Positions 48,322 through 57,184 are shown, numbered from the stretch's first letter. The stretch is DNA of 64,000 nucleotides from Oscillospiraceae bacterium (GCA_018265835.1 JABLYK010000007.1:1-64000); one strand, 5' to 3'. Notes: generated from the letters alone by a model not told the origin. Made by a program: numbers and translations.

Positions 48322-48440
48322 TAGAGTCGATTGAAATTTCAAAGAAAACAGAGAACTTTTTACATAACGTGGAACGGCTTTGCAGGCAAATCGTCTGGAC
48401 AGCAACCGGAACGGACGCACACCCGCTCCAATCAAAAACA

Positions 48441-48473
48441 TGCAGGCCCGCCGAATACCCGGCGGGCCTGCAT
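48441..48473 (-). terminator. Terminator of the tandem alcohol dehydrogenase genes
   Basis: GCAGGCCCGCCG/CGGCGGGCCTGC followed on the minus strand by ATGTTTTTG, 4 bp after the stop codon. Confidence 0.88.
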
Positions 48474-48476
48474 GGC

Positions 48477-49640
48477 TCAATAATCCCAAGCGTCGTGCAT
48501 GCACTGACGCAGCAGTTCGAAGTCCGGGGGATTGGGGACGATGGTCCATTTCTTATCCCTGGAGATGTTCTCCGCCGCGATGTCGCAGAAATCCTCCGGG
48601 ATGCCCAGCTCCTTCATGCTCTTCATGCCGATGTTCTTTTGCAGCGCGTCCAGCTTTTCCACGATTGTTTGCCCTACTTCCGCCATGTCCGCGTTCGCCG
48701 GACAGTCGATGCCAAACAGCGGTGCCCAAACGCGGGTGGTCTCCGGGTCGCCGTGGATGTTGTACCGGGCCAAGGCTGCCATGCCGCAGCCGACACCCAC
48801 GCCGTGCGGCAGGTGGTAGGCATCCGAAATCTGGTTGGCGATCGCGTGGCCGGAGGAGGTCTTGCGCAGCGTGATGGCGTACCCGCTGAGCATGGCGGAC
48901 CAGCACATCATTTCCCGCGCCGTTTCGTTGTGGGGCTCATGCACGGCGATGGGCAGGTATTTCACCGCCAGCGCAAGCCCCTCTTTTGCCAGCGCGTCGG
49001 CCATGAAGTTCGGCATGGAGCGGGAGTTCACCAGACACTCGGCGCACTGCGCCAAAGCGTCCATACCGGTGTAGGCAGTGATGTCCGCCGGAAGATCCAT
49101 GCAATAGACCGGGTCCACCACGGCCCGGGTGATGGGGTGGCGGGCAAAGGTCTTGATGCCCGTGTCCTCGTTCAGGCACATGATGCCCCAACAGGACTCC
49201 GAGCCGGTACCGGCCGTGGTGGGGACGGCGATGATAGGCTCAAACACGTTGTTGCCCACGTTGAGCGCCGTGTAGCCGCCCAGATAGTCCACGGTCTTGC
49301 CGCCGTTGGCAAGCACCTTGCCTGCCAGCTTGGCCGTGTCCATGGTAGAGCCGCCGCCGAGCGCCACGATGCCGTCGATGCCTTCTTCCCGGCACACGGC
49401 CACGAACTTGTCCAGCTCGCTGGACACCGGCTCGTCTACCGCAGCTTTGTACAGCATCACGTCGATTCCGGCGCCCGCTATGATTTGCCGCAGCTCGCGG
49501 ACAAAGCCCAGAGGCTCCATGGCGCCGTCAAACAGCAGCATGGCTTTGCGGCAGCCATATTCCTTGAACACATTTCCCGTCTCTTTGCGGGCGTCCTTTC
49601 CGAACACCGCATTATGAATATTATGAATGGTCCAGCTCAT
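48477..49640 (-). CDS. Iron-type alcohol dehydrogenase, altered metal site
   Basis: A 387-residue group III (iron-type) alcohol dehydrogenase. The NAD site GGGSTMDTAK is at 95-104 and PTTAGTGSE at 140-148. The usual metal ligand pair D-x3-H reads DALAQ here (D194, Gln198 instead of His), while the two later histidines (SSGHAI and HLPHG) are kept. Activity may therefore depend on a different metal occupancy or be lost. It is a tandem paralogue of the gene at 49710-50879 and is probably co-transcribed with it. GGAGG precedes the ATG at 49640. The substrate is unknown; aldehyde/alcohol conversion is the family role. Confidence 0.9.
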   Translation of the reverse strand: MSWTIHNIHNAVFGKDARKETGNVFKEYGCRKAMLLFDGAMEPLGFVRELRQIIAGAGIDVMLYKAAVDEPVSSELDKFVAVCREEGIDGIVALGGGSTMDTAKLAGKVLANGGKTVDYLGGYTALNVGNNVFEPIIAVPTTAGTGSESCWGIMCLNEDTGIKTFARHPITRAVVDPVYCMDLPADITAYTGMDALAQCAECLVNSRSMPNFMADALAKEGLALAVKYLPIAVHEPHNETAREMMCWSAMLSGYAITLRKTSSGHAIANQISDAYHLPHGVGVGCGMAALARYNIHGDPETTRVWAPLFGIDCPANADMAEVGQTIVEKLDALQKNIGMKSMKELGIPEDFCDIAAENISRDKKWTIVPNPPDFELLRQCMHDAWDY

Positions 49641-49660
49641 GGGCCATGCCTCCTTCCTCC

Positions 49661-49692
49661 GGCAGGCAGAATTGCGTTTCATTCTGCCTGCC
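49661..49692 (-). other. Intercistronic hairpin between the two alcohol dehydrogenase genes
   Basis: Perfect GGCAGGCAGAAT/ATTCTGCCTGCC with an eight-base loop and no T-run on the minus strand. More likely a transcript-processing or stability element than a terminator. Confidence 0.6.
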
Positions 49693-49709
49693 CGTTTTCG
49701 GTTCGCCGA

Positions 49710-50879
49710 TCAGGCATCCCACATCTGATAGAGAATTTCTTTCAGCCGGTCAAACTTGGGCGGGTTGGGTACGATGGCCCACTTCTTGTCCTTGGATACG
49801 ACGTCCACGATGGTTTCGACAAACTCCTTTGGCACGCCCAACTCCTTCATATTCTTCACGCCGGTTTTCTTCTGCATGGTAATGACCATATCCGCAATCT
49901 GCTGGCCCACGGCCTTCAGATCTGCGCCCTCGGGGCAGGGGATGCCCATGCAGGGCGCGATGAGGGACGAGGAGTGCGGGTCGTTTTCCACATTGTACAG
50001 CACCTGCGCCACCAGACCGACAGAAACCGCCACACCGTGGGAGAAATGGAAGTTGTCCACCAGCACATTGGAGATGGAGTGGCCCAGATTGGTCTTCCGC
50101 AGCGTGATGGCGGAGCCGCCGATGCTGGCCGCGTAAGCCATGTACATCCGGGCTTCCAGATCCTGCGGATTCTCATAGGCGCGCATATATCCCTTGACCG
50201 TGGCGGCGATGCCTTCCTTGCAGTACATATCTGCATGCATATTGGGCATCGACACGCTGTTGCACAGGCTCTCCAGCGAGTGCGCCAGAGAATCCATGCC
50301 GCAGCAGGCGGTGATCTCCTTGGGGCAGCTCACGTGATACACAGGGTCGATGATGCCTACAGTACCCGGGTGCAGGCAGAAGGTCTTTTTCAGGTTGTCC
50401 ATGTTTTCGCACATCAGGCCGTAGCTCACTTCGGATCCGGTGCCGGCGGTGGTGGACAGGAGAATCATGGGCTTGAAGACTTCGTTGCCCACGTCCAGCG
50501 CCGTGTAGCCGCCCAGCAGCTCTTCGGCACGCTGCGCGTGATTGGCCAGCACCTTGCCGATCATCTTGGCCGTATCGCAGGAAGAACCGCCGCCCACGGC
50601 CACGATGCTGTCAATCTGTTCCTCACGTGCGAACTTGGCGCCCAGATTGACCATATCGCCGGTTGGCTCGCCCTCGGCCTTCTCGTAAATCACGGAGTCA
50701 ATGCCCGCGTCCTTTAGAATCGTTACCATCTCATCGGCATAGCCCAGCTTGCGGATATTGGGGCCCACCACGATCAGGGCTTTCTTTACATTGTAGCCCT
50801 TCAGGATGTTGCCGGTCTGAAAACGGCTGTCAACGCCGTAGATTGCGTCGTGCAGGTCATGCACTTTCCAAGTTGCCAT
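49710..50879 (-). CDS. Iron-type alcohol dehydrogenase
   Basis: A 389-residue group III alcohol dehydrogenase with the full set of metal ligands: DSLAH (D196, H200, the same numbers as E. coli FucO), the histidine in NLGHSI and the one in HFSHG. The NAD loop is GGGSSCDTAK (96-105). It is a close tandem paralogue of the downstream gene (shared GGYTALDVGNEVF). It is first after the divergent control region at 50880-51434, with AGGAGG before the ATG. Its neighbours suggest oxidation or reduction of an intermediate of an unknown imported compound. Confidence 0.93.
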   Translation of the reverse strand: MATWKVHDLHDAIYGVDSRFQTGNILKGYNVKKALIVVGPNIRKLGYADEMVTILKDAGIDSVIYEKAEGEPTGDMVNLGAKFAREEQIDSIVAVGGGSSCDTAKMIGKVLANHAQRAEELLGGYTALDVGNEVFKPMILLSTTAGTGSEVSYGLMCENMDNLKKTFCLHPGTVGIIDPVYHVSCPKEITACCGMDSLAHSLESLCNSVSMPNMHADMYCKEGIAATVKGYMRAYENPQDLEARMYMAYAASIGGSAITLRKTNLGHSISNVLVDNFHFSHGVAVSVGLVAQVLYNVENDPHSSSLIAPCMGIPCPEGADLKAVGQQIADMVITMQKKTGVKNMKELGVPKEFVETIVDVVSKDKKWAIVPNPPKFDRLKEILYQMWDA

Positions 50880-51434
50880 AATCGTTTCCTCCTAAAATGT
50901 ATGTCCCAACCAGCAGCGGGCCGCCCCGCTCCGGGTTCGTTTGTGTCTTAATTCTAACGATCCCGTTCTGGGAAAACCATCACCCTGATTGATTATTTTT
51001 TTGACAAACTCGCCGGAGATTTCAGAACCGATGCCAGCGGTTCTCCCCCGGAATGCGGCCAAAGTGCAGCGCCGCAGCCGCCTGAAAGCCGGTACTACCC
51101 GCGACACAAATTATAATAAAAGCAATGTATCGCTTCGCGGAAAACGCCTGAAAACCCTAAGTTTTTTGAACAATATTCCGGATTTCGTCGCACATTTTCT
51201 GAGACATTTCGGATAATTTGCTCATATTCTGCTACAAAATATACGAATTTGTTAAATTTCAGCCAACTTCACAGAAAACCGAGTCAAAAAGATATGCATA
51301 TCTCGTTATATCGCCCGATACGCCCGCTCGCTATAATGTTAACAGCGTAACAAAGTCGGCATCCGAACTGCCGGCTACGGAGATTCCGCAGGCGCACAAA
51401 CCGTTTTCTGAGAGAATTACAGGAGGTTCAACAA
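50880..51434. promoter_or_regulatory. Divergent control region, adh / MFS operon
   Basis: A 555-bp gap without a gene I can support. It contains a -10-like TATAAT at 51332-51337 with no good -35, the 12-bp palindrome GATATGCATATC (51291-51302), and the dyad GTTA-N6-TAAC (51339-51352). The poor -35 fits activated promoters. Neither regulator of the region (the double TetR or the LuxR protein) can be assigned to a site by eye. Confidence 0.5.
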
Positions 51435-52673
51435 ATGAATGAGCAAAAAGTAATCAACCGATGGCTGGTCGTCATCGGCGGCTGCATCATCGGGCTTCTG
51501 TCCGGTCTGGTGTACGCATGGAGTATTTTCGTCAGCCCCGTGTGCGAGGCTTACGGATGGGGCACTGACCAGGTCGCCCTGATGGGCAATATGATGATGG
51601 CCATGTTCTGTCTGGGTGCCAGCATCGGCGGCAATATGCTGCCCAAGCTTGGCTCCCGCACCACCAGCCTGATCGGCGCACTGATGTTTGGTCTGGGCAT
51701 TCTGGTGTCCGCTTTCGTTCGCAGCCCGGTTCTGATGTACATCACCTGGGGCGTCTGCGGCGGTCTGGGCGTCGGCATTCTGTACAATGTGGGTATGTTT
51801 GTCACATCCGCATGGTTTCCGGACAAGCGCGGCGTCATCATGGGCATTTTTCTGGCCCTGTTCGGCCTGTCCCTGACGGTCTTCTCCAAGCCCATTTCCG
51901 GTATGCTGGCATCTGCCGGTGTGCAGACGACCATGCTGATCATGGGCGTCGTGTTCACCGTGGTGCTCGGCCTGATCGCCCTGTTTCTGATGAAAACGCC
52001 CCCCGAGGGCTGGCGTCCCGCAGGCTATGTTGCCGCAACCGGTGCCAAGAACGCCGATGAGATGGAGTCTCTGACCGTTTCCGAAGCCATGAAGACGCAG
52101 ACTTTCTGGCGGTATTTCCTCGCTTTCTTCTTCCTCGTGATCCCCTATTCCTTCATCAGCTCTTACACCACAGTGTTTGCCACGTCCAAGGGCCTGGAGG
52201 CCGCACAGGCTGTCACCATTGTGTCCTTGATGGGCGTCGGTGCCGCGCTGGGCCTTTTGGGCGGCATCATCCTGGATAAGCTGCACAGCAAAGTCACGTA
52301 TGCAATTTTCTGCATGTGCTCCGTGTTGGCGGGTCTGCTGCTGCTGATTTCTCACAGCTTTGTGGGACTGGCTGCAGCGTTCATTCTGGTTTCCGCAGGC
52401 TACGGCGGCCGCACGCCCATGTACGGCGTATTCCCCGTAGAGCAGTTCGGCCCCAAAAACGCCAGCGCTATCTACGGCGCCGCGGTCATTTCCACCGTGG
52501 TCAGCTCTCTGCTGGGACCTGCCATCACTGCTGCTACCAGAAATGCCACCGGCTCCTGGACCATCACCATCGTGGTGTCCATCGTGGTATCCGTCGTCGG
52601 TATGCTCTGCATCGTCACCGCACCCAAGCACACCCCGTTCATGAAGAAAAACAACATTTCCGCAGAGGAGTAA
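51435..52673 (+). CDS. MFS transporter, OFA family
   Basis: A 412-residue major facilitator with twelve helices, of the oxalate/formate antiporter (OFA) type: YAWSIFVSPVCEAYGW after helix 1, VCGGLGVGILYN in helix 4, WFPDKRGVIMG in the loop 4-5, and KTPPEGW after helix 6. It should carry an organic anion. AGGAGG precedes the ATG. It is first in an operon with the SMP-30-like and lactamase-fold genes. A paralogue at 55900 shares the same loops. The substrate is unknown. Confidence 0.92.
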   Translation: MNEQKVINRWLVVIGGCIIGLLSGLVYAWSIFVSPVCEAYGWGTDQVALMGNMMMAMFCLGASIGGNMLPKLGSRTTSLIGALMFGLGILVSAFVRSPVLMYITWGVCGGLGVGILYNVGMFVTSAWFPDKRGVIMGIFLALFGLSLTVFSKPISGMLASAGVQTTMLIMGVVFTVVLGLIALFLMKTPPEGWRPAGYVAATGAKNADEMESLTVSEAMKTQTFWRYFLAFFFLVIPYSFISSYTTVFATSKGLEAAQAVTIVSLMGVGAALGLLGGIILDKLHSKVTYAIFCMCSVLAGLLLLISHSFVGLAAAFILVSAGYGGRTPMYGVFPVEQFGPKNASAIYGAAVISTVVSSLLGPAITAATRNATGSWTITIVVSIVVSVVGMLCIVTAPKHTPFMKKNNISAEE

Positions 52674-52676
52674 GCC

Positions 52677-53606
52677 ATGGATTTTACGTATGACATAAAA
52701 ACCGACTACCGCCCCATTCCGCCCGGCGAGCGGTTTGAAAAAACGGTGGTAGCGGAGAAGTTCCATCTGGTCACCAAAGAGCGCCCCAAGCACACCGAGG
52801 GCATCATCTTTGACCGGAACGGCGATATGTACTACGCCAGCGGCTACGAGGGCAAGGTCTACAAGCTGAACATGACCACCATGCAGCGGGAGTGCGTGTA
52901 TCACGACCCCGATTTGAAGCCCGTTTCCGTGAAGCTTCACCGGGATGGCCGCGTTTTCATCTCCACGCTGGGCACCGCCAACAAGGACGGCCGCATCGTG
53001 GTGCTGAACCCGGACTACTCCTGGGATCGGGACATTGCCGTGGGAATGCCCGTGGACGACATTGTGTTCGACCACGAGGGCGGATTCTACTTCAGCCACT
53101 TTGTGGGCACGGTTTATAACCCCTGCGGCGGAATTTATTATGTCTCGCCCGATCTGGAGCACATGCACTGCTTCATCCCCAACCTCTGCTCCCCCAACGG
53201 CGTGTGTCTGTCCACGGATGAGCGCATCATGTGGGTCACGGAGTTTACCGCCGGCCGCCTGCTGCGTATCCCCATGAACAATCTGGCCTATGGCTCCGTG
53301 GTTTATCACTTCACCGGCTTCTATGGCCCGGATTCCGTGAGCGTAGACGAGGACGACAACGTATATGTCGCGCTGTTTGATCAGGGCCGCGTGATGGTCT
53401 TCAATAAGGACGGTTATCCCTTTGGTCAGGTGCTCATGCCCGGCCGGGAGCTGGGCCGGAATCTCTGCTCCGCCCACCCCATGGTGCGGCCGGATACCAA
53501 GGAGCTGTACATCGCCACCGCTGACGATCTGTTTGACGAGGGTTCCTGGATCATGAAGGCGCCGGCGTTTGCCAAGGGAAACAAAAAAGCATTTCAGTTC
53601 ACTTGA
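52677..53606 (+). CDS. SMP-30/gluconolactonase-like beta-propeller protein
   Basis: A 309-residue protein with six-bladed propeller features of the SMP-30/strictosidine-synthase group: TEGIIFDRNGDMYYASGYEGKVYKL near the start, VDDIVFDHEGGFYFSH, NLCSPNGVCLSTDERIMWVTEF and DSVSVDEDDNVYVALF as successive blade strands. Such proteins hydrolyse lactones using a divalent metal. It starts 3 bp after the MFS stop and is 22 bp before the next gene, so it is part of the operon. No signal peptide. A lactonase role on the imported compound is inferred. Confidence 0.87.
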   Translation: MDFTYDIKTDYRPIPPGERFEKTVVAEKFHLVTKERPKHTEGIIFDRNGDMYYASGYEGKVYKLNMTTMQRECVYHDPDLKPVSVKLHRDGRVFISTLGTANKDGRIVVLNPDYSWDRDIAVGMPVDDIVFDHEGGFYFSHFVGTVYNPCGGIYYVSPDLEHMHCFIPNLCSPNGVCLSTDERIMWVTEFTAGRLLRIPMNNLAYGSVVYHFTGFYGPDSVSVDEDDNVYVALFDQGRVMVFNKDGYPFGQVLMPGRELGRNLCSAHPMVRPDTKELYIATADDLFDEGSWIMKAPAFAKGNKKAFQFT

Positions 53607-53628
53607 TATCGGAAAGGAAGATATAACT

Positions 53629-54390
53629 ATGAGCAACACATGGAACATCATGCGTCTGCGCGCCGGCGACACGCCCCGGAAAAAGACCGGCATGTTCGGC
53701 AACGCCAAGGCCACCGAAGACATGCTGGTGACCTACTGGACTTTCGCAGTCTGGAACGACACGCACAAAATCATCATCGACTGCGGCGTGAACGAAGAGG
53801 ACGAAACCCCCTGGTACACCTCGGTGAAAAACACTGTCCCGCCCGAACAGAAGCTCCCCGCGCAGCTTGCGTTTCTGGGCTGGAAGCCGGAGGATGTGGA
53901 CACGGTCATCTTCACGCATCTGCACTATGACCACACCGGCTATGCCTACCTGTTCAAAAACGCCCGGTTCTACGTCCAGCGGAAAGAGTATGACGTCGGC
54001 ATGAATCAGGAGCAGAAGGGCTACTTTGCCTTCTACAAGCGCGCCAATTATGACAAGACCGCCATCCAGTATTCCAGCTGGAGATTCCTCGACGGCGAGA
54101 CGGAAATCTATCCCGGCATCATCGCCATCCCCACACCGGGTCACGCCATCGGCCACCAGTCCATTCTGGTGGATACGGCGGAGGGTGCCGTGTGCGTCAC
54201 CGGCGACGCGGTGAACGTGAAATTCGCGCTGGACAACAACACTACCCATGGTCTGCCGCTCCACGACGGCATCGCCCAGCTGGCCTCTTACGAAAAGATC
54301 CGTCAGGTGGCAGATCGCGTGGCCACGGCCCACGATGAGAATTCCGACGAGGTCTATGACCACCAGACCAGCGGCTTCCCTCTCGTATAA
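53629..54390 (+). CDS. Metallo-beta-lactamase-fold hydrolase (lactonase-like)
   Basis: A 253-residue MBL-fold hydrolase with the dinuclear metal motif THLHYDHTG (H-x-H-x-D-H at about 104-109), PTPGHAIGHQS (third histidine, about 172), GDAVN (aspartate about 196) and a final histidine in TAHDEN or VYDHQT. The arrangement is that of N-acyl-homoserine-lactone lactonases. Quorum quenching is possible, but with an SMP-30 protein and a carrier in the same operon a catabolic lactonase is equally plausible. GGAAGGAAG precedes the ATG at 53629. The operon ends at the terminator at 54409-54437. Confidence 0.88.
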   Translation: MSNTWNIMRLRAGDTPRKKTGMFGNAKATEDMLVTYWTFAVWNDTHKIIIDCGVNEEDETPWYTSVKNTVPPEQKLPAQLAFLGWKPEDVDTVIFTHLHYDHTGYAYLFKNARFYVQRKEYDVGMNQEQKGYFAFYKRANYDKTAIQYSSWRFLDGETEIYPGIIAIPTPGHAIGHQSILVDTAEGAVCVTGDAVNVKFALDNNTTHGLPLHDGIAQLASYEKIRQVADRVATAHDENSDEVYDHQTSGFPLV

Positions 54391-54408
54391 GCGCAATCCT
54401 TACAGAAA

Positions 54409-54437
54409 AAACTTCCCGGAGAATTTCTCCGGGAAGT
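54409..54437. terminator. Bidirectional terminator
   Basis: AACTTCCCGGAGAA/TTTCTCCGGGAAGTT hairpin with A- and T-runs, between the convergent hydrolase and double-TetR genes. Confidence 0.9.
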
Positions 54438-54456
54438 TTTCGCATCTCAAAAGCAT

Positions 54457-55599
54457 TTAATCCGCCGTCTGAAACGGGAAGTAGCGGCAAACCTGCATGA
54501 ATTCCGAAAATTCCTCCACGCTCGCCTGAACGGGCTGGCTGAAATAGAGCATCACCGGGATGATATGCTCCAACGCAATGAACCAGTGATAATACTCCCT
54601 TGCGTAGTTATCCGTGGGGACGTAGCCCTGAATATACGGAAGCTGCCACAGCAGCACATCAAACACGTTTCGGTAAGCCTGCAATGCGGTGATTTCATAT
54701 TCCGTGCCCACCAGCGCGGCAAAGATCGCGCGATTCTGTTCGTAGCCGTGGAGGCAGCGCTTCATCATATTGTCGTAACCGATCAGATGCCCGGCGCTGG
54801 GAAGCTGCCGGATGACATTCACGTAGATCGTCTCCAGGCTCTCTTCCACCAGCTGCTCAAGCGAGGCATAGTGCCGGTAAAACGAGCAGCGGGAGACACC
54901 GGCAGTCTCCGTCAACTCGGAAATACTGATGTTTTCAATCGGGCACCTGGCTAAAATGCTGTTCAGCGCTTCCGTGAGCGCCTGCTTGGTGTGGAGCGCC
55001 CGGGCATCCCCCTGACTGAACCGCAGGAAGGGATCCTCCAGCAAAGGCCGGTACGGCCGGACGGTGCCGGTCTCCTGATAGCCGATGGCTCGGGTATCGC
55101 AAATGATATCCGCCAGTTCCTCGTCCGAGAGGATGGATTTGCGGTCCAAAAAGCTGAATACAGAGAAAAACGTCAGCCGGGACTCGTAGGCACAAAAACT
55201 GTCCAGATCGGCGTTCTCACCGAACCGCTCATAAAATCCGCCAGCTTCCAGCGCCGTTTTTTTGATTTTCAGGGCCATAAAATCCGGAGCCATATTAATA
55301 ATCCCGTTTTGACGCAGGAGCAGGAAAAAGGCGCCGGAGCGTTTGACGATCTCCAGATAAACCAGCAGATACTCCCGGAACGGACGCCGGGGATCCGTGG
55401 CCGCCATCATCGTCAGCGGCCGGAAGATATCCTCCAGCAGATACCGGATGATGTCGTCCTTGTCGTTAAAGTGATTGTAAAATGTGGTGCGGGACACATA
55501 GGCCCGGCGGGTAATCTCGTAGATGCTGATTTTTTGATAGGGCTTTTCCTGCATCAGTGCCATCAATGCGTTGGATAAAGCATATTTCGACTTGTCCAT
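54457..55599 (-). CDS. Regulator with two TetR modules in one chain
   Basis: A 380-residue protein composed of two successive TetR-type units. The first HTH is at about 20-55 (ISIYEITRRAYVSRTTFYNHFNDKDDI), its ligand part follows, then a second HTH at about 205-240 (ISISELTETAGVSRCSFYRHYASLEQL) with a second helical domain. Normal TetR proteins are about 200 residues and dimerise, so this may act as a built-in dimer with two different half-site preferences. AAGGAGG precedes the ATG at 55599. It is divergent from the MFS gene at 55900. Repeats at 55681-55711 upstream are possible sites. Confidence 0.9.
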   Translation of the reverse strand: MDKSKYALSNALMALMQEKPYQKISIYEITRRAYVSRTTFYNHFNDKDDIIRYLLEDIFRPLTMMAATDPRRPFREYLLVYLEIVKRSGAFFLLLRQNGIINMAPDFMALKIKKTALEAGGFYERFGENADLDSFCAYESRLTFFSVFSFLDRKSILSDEELADIICDTRAIGYQETGTVRPYRPLLEDPFLRFSQGDARALHTKQALTEALNSILARCPIENISISELTETAGVSRCSFYRHYASLEQLVEESLETIYVNVIRQLPSAGHLIGYDNMMKRCLHGYEQNRAIFAALVGTEYEITALQAYRNVFDVLLWQLPYIQGYVPTDNYAREYYHWFIALEHIIPVMLYFSQPVQASVEEFSEFMQVCRYFPFQTAD

Positions 55600-55631
55600 A
55601 AGGCACCTCCTTGCTTCGCTTCGATACATAA

Positions 55632-55660
55632 ATTGTACAATTTCGCAGGTTTTGTGTCAA
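55632..55660 (-). promoter_or_regulatory. Promoter of the double-TetR gene
   Basis: Minus-strand -35 TTGACA, 17 bp, -10 TACAAT. Close to consensus. Confidence 0.75.
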
Positions 55661-55680
55661 TAAACCTTGCCGGTTATTTT

Positions 55681-55711
55681 TTTCGCAAAAATTGTCTATT
55701 TTTCGCAAAAA
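55681..55711. repeat. Two TTTCGCAAAAA direct repeats, 20 bp apart
   Basis: TTTCGCAAAAA occurs at 55681-55691 and 55701-55711, exactly 20 bp apart (two helical turns), just upstream of the double-TetR promoter in the divergent gap. A candidate regulator-binding pair; the rest of the gap is AT-rich and includes the dyad-like GTTAC-N4-GTGAC near 55846. Confidence 0.5.
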
Positions 55712-55899
55712 GTATGCAACAAATTGGCAAAAATCGCACGTTTTATTATACATTTCATAGTAAATCGTAAAAATTAGTAGAAAAATTAACACAAAATCGC
55801 GGAAAAATAGGCCGAACACCGGATACCCACCCGCAGCTGGAATCGTTACAATAGTGACAGTTTTGTTAAGAAAACGGCAATGCGGAAAGGAAGATTTTC

Positions 55900-57132
55900 A
55901 TGAAACAACAAACCTCGCAGCCAGGCAGCGGTTTTCGCTGGTTGGTATTGGTAGGCAGCGTCATCATCGCGCTGTGCATCGGTCTGCTGTATCTGTGGAG
56001 CATCTATGTGCGCCCCATGTGTGAGCAATACGGCTGGGATACAGACCAGGTCGCGCTCATGGGCAACGTCATGATGGCGACCTTGTGTCTGGGCGGCTTT
56101 ATCGGTGGACAGCTACTGCCGAAGGTCGGCTCCAAGGTCTGCGGCATTCTGGGCGCCGCACTGTACGGCGGATTCATGTTCCTGTCGTCCTTTGTGACCT
56201 CGCCTGCGATGATGTACGTGACCTACGGCATCATTTCCGGCACCGGCTGCGGCATTTTGTACAATTCCATGATGTATACGCTGGGCTTGTGGTTCCCGGA
56301 TCGCCGGGGGCTGGCCATGGGCATTTATCTGGGATTTTTCGGGCTGTCCACCACGCTCTGGTCCAAGCCCATCTCCGGCCTGCTGGTCACCATCGGTGTG
56401 AAAAGCACCATGATGATTTTGGGTCTGGCATTTTTAGCGGTCATTTTGGTCATCGCGGTGTTTATCATGCGGATGCCCCCGGAGGGCTGGCTGCCGGAAG
56501 GCTATGTGCCACCCGCGGAAAAGGCCAATGCCAACAGCAAGTCCCTGACCGTCCGGGAGGGCCTGCGCACCCGGGCCTTCTGGCAGATCACCATCGCCCA
56601 AGTGCTTCTGGTCATCACCTACAACTTCATTAACCCCTACGTCTCCGTGTTCGTTGTAGAGCAAACGGCGCTGGCGGCGGAGACCGCAGTGAGCATCGTG
56701 GCGGTTATGGGCATCGGCAGCCTGTGCGGACGTCTGGCGGGCGGATTTTTGGCGGACACCATCGGCAACAAGCTGGCGTACCTCGTGGCCTGCGGAAGCT
56801 CTGTGCTGGCCTGCGTGGTGCTGATTCCGGCGGCCGGCCCCGTCACCATCGGGATCATGTTCTTCCTTCTGGCCTTTGGCTACGGCGCACGGACGCCCAT
56901 TTACGGCACGCTGGCCGTGGACAACTTCGGCGCCAGAAATTCCAGCGCGCTGGCCGGTTTTACGAACCTGTTCACCATCAGCACCAGCCTGCTGTCCGGC
57001 ATCATCACCGCGTCCATTCGCCGGGCTACCGGCTCCTTTAACGGGGCGTTCTATGTGGCGATTGCAGCAGCCGTCGTGGGCTGCGCCTGCATCCTGCTCA
57101 TGTCCAAAGTAAAGCCCATCGACACAAAATAA
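55900..57132 (+). CDS. MFS transporter, OFA family, second copy
   Basis: A 410-residue twelve-helix OFA-type carrier, clearly paralogous to the one at 51435: the same YGWDTDQVALMGN after helix 1, WFPDRRGLAMG, and RMPPEGW after helix 6. The sequences have diverged enough that substrates may differ, or the two could import substrate and export product. GGAAAGGAAG precedes the ATG. It is monocistronic and divergent from the double-TetR gene, its likely regulator. A terminator follows at 57151-57182. Confidence 0.92.
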   Translation: MKQQTSQPGSGFRWLVLVGSVIIALCIGLLYLWSIYVRPMCEQYGWDTDQVALMGNVMMATLCLGGFIGGQLLPKVGSKVCGILGAALYGGFMFLSSFVTSPAMMYVTYGIISGTGCGILYNSMMYTLGLWFPDRRGLAMGIYLGFFGLSTTLWSKPISGLLVTIGVKSTMMILGLAFLAVILVIAVFIMRMPPEGWLPEGYVPPAEKANANSKSLTVREGLRTRAFWQITIAQVLLVITYNFINPYVSVFVVEQTALAAETAVSIVAVMGIGSLCGRLAGGFLADTIGNKLAYLVACGSSVLACVVLIPAAGPVTIGIMFFLLAFGYGARTPIYGTLAVDNFGARNSSALAGFTNLFTISTSLLSGIITASIRRATGSFNGAFYVAIAAAVVGCACILLMSKVKPIDTK

Positions 57133-57150
57133 AAATGGGCAGTACATAAA

Positions 57151-57182
57151 AAATTTCCCCCGGCTTCGTCCGGGGGAAATTT
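57151..57182. terminator. Bidirectional terminator
   Basis: AAATTTCCCCCGG/CCGGGGGAAATTT, between the MFS gene and the convergent unknown gene. Confidence 0.9.
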
Positions 57183-57184
57183 CC

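Noticed and set aside
50989..51442. Two short plus-strand frames in the adh/MFS gap
   Set aside because: No usable binding site or family similarity; the composition is that of intergenic DNA with regulatory features.
51417..53723. 768-codon open frame on the minus strand opposite the MFS and SMP-30 genes
   Set aside because: Histidine/glycine/valine-rich, no family resemblance, fully covered by well-supported plus-strand genes. GC-driven shadow.
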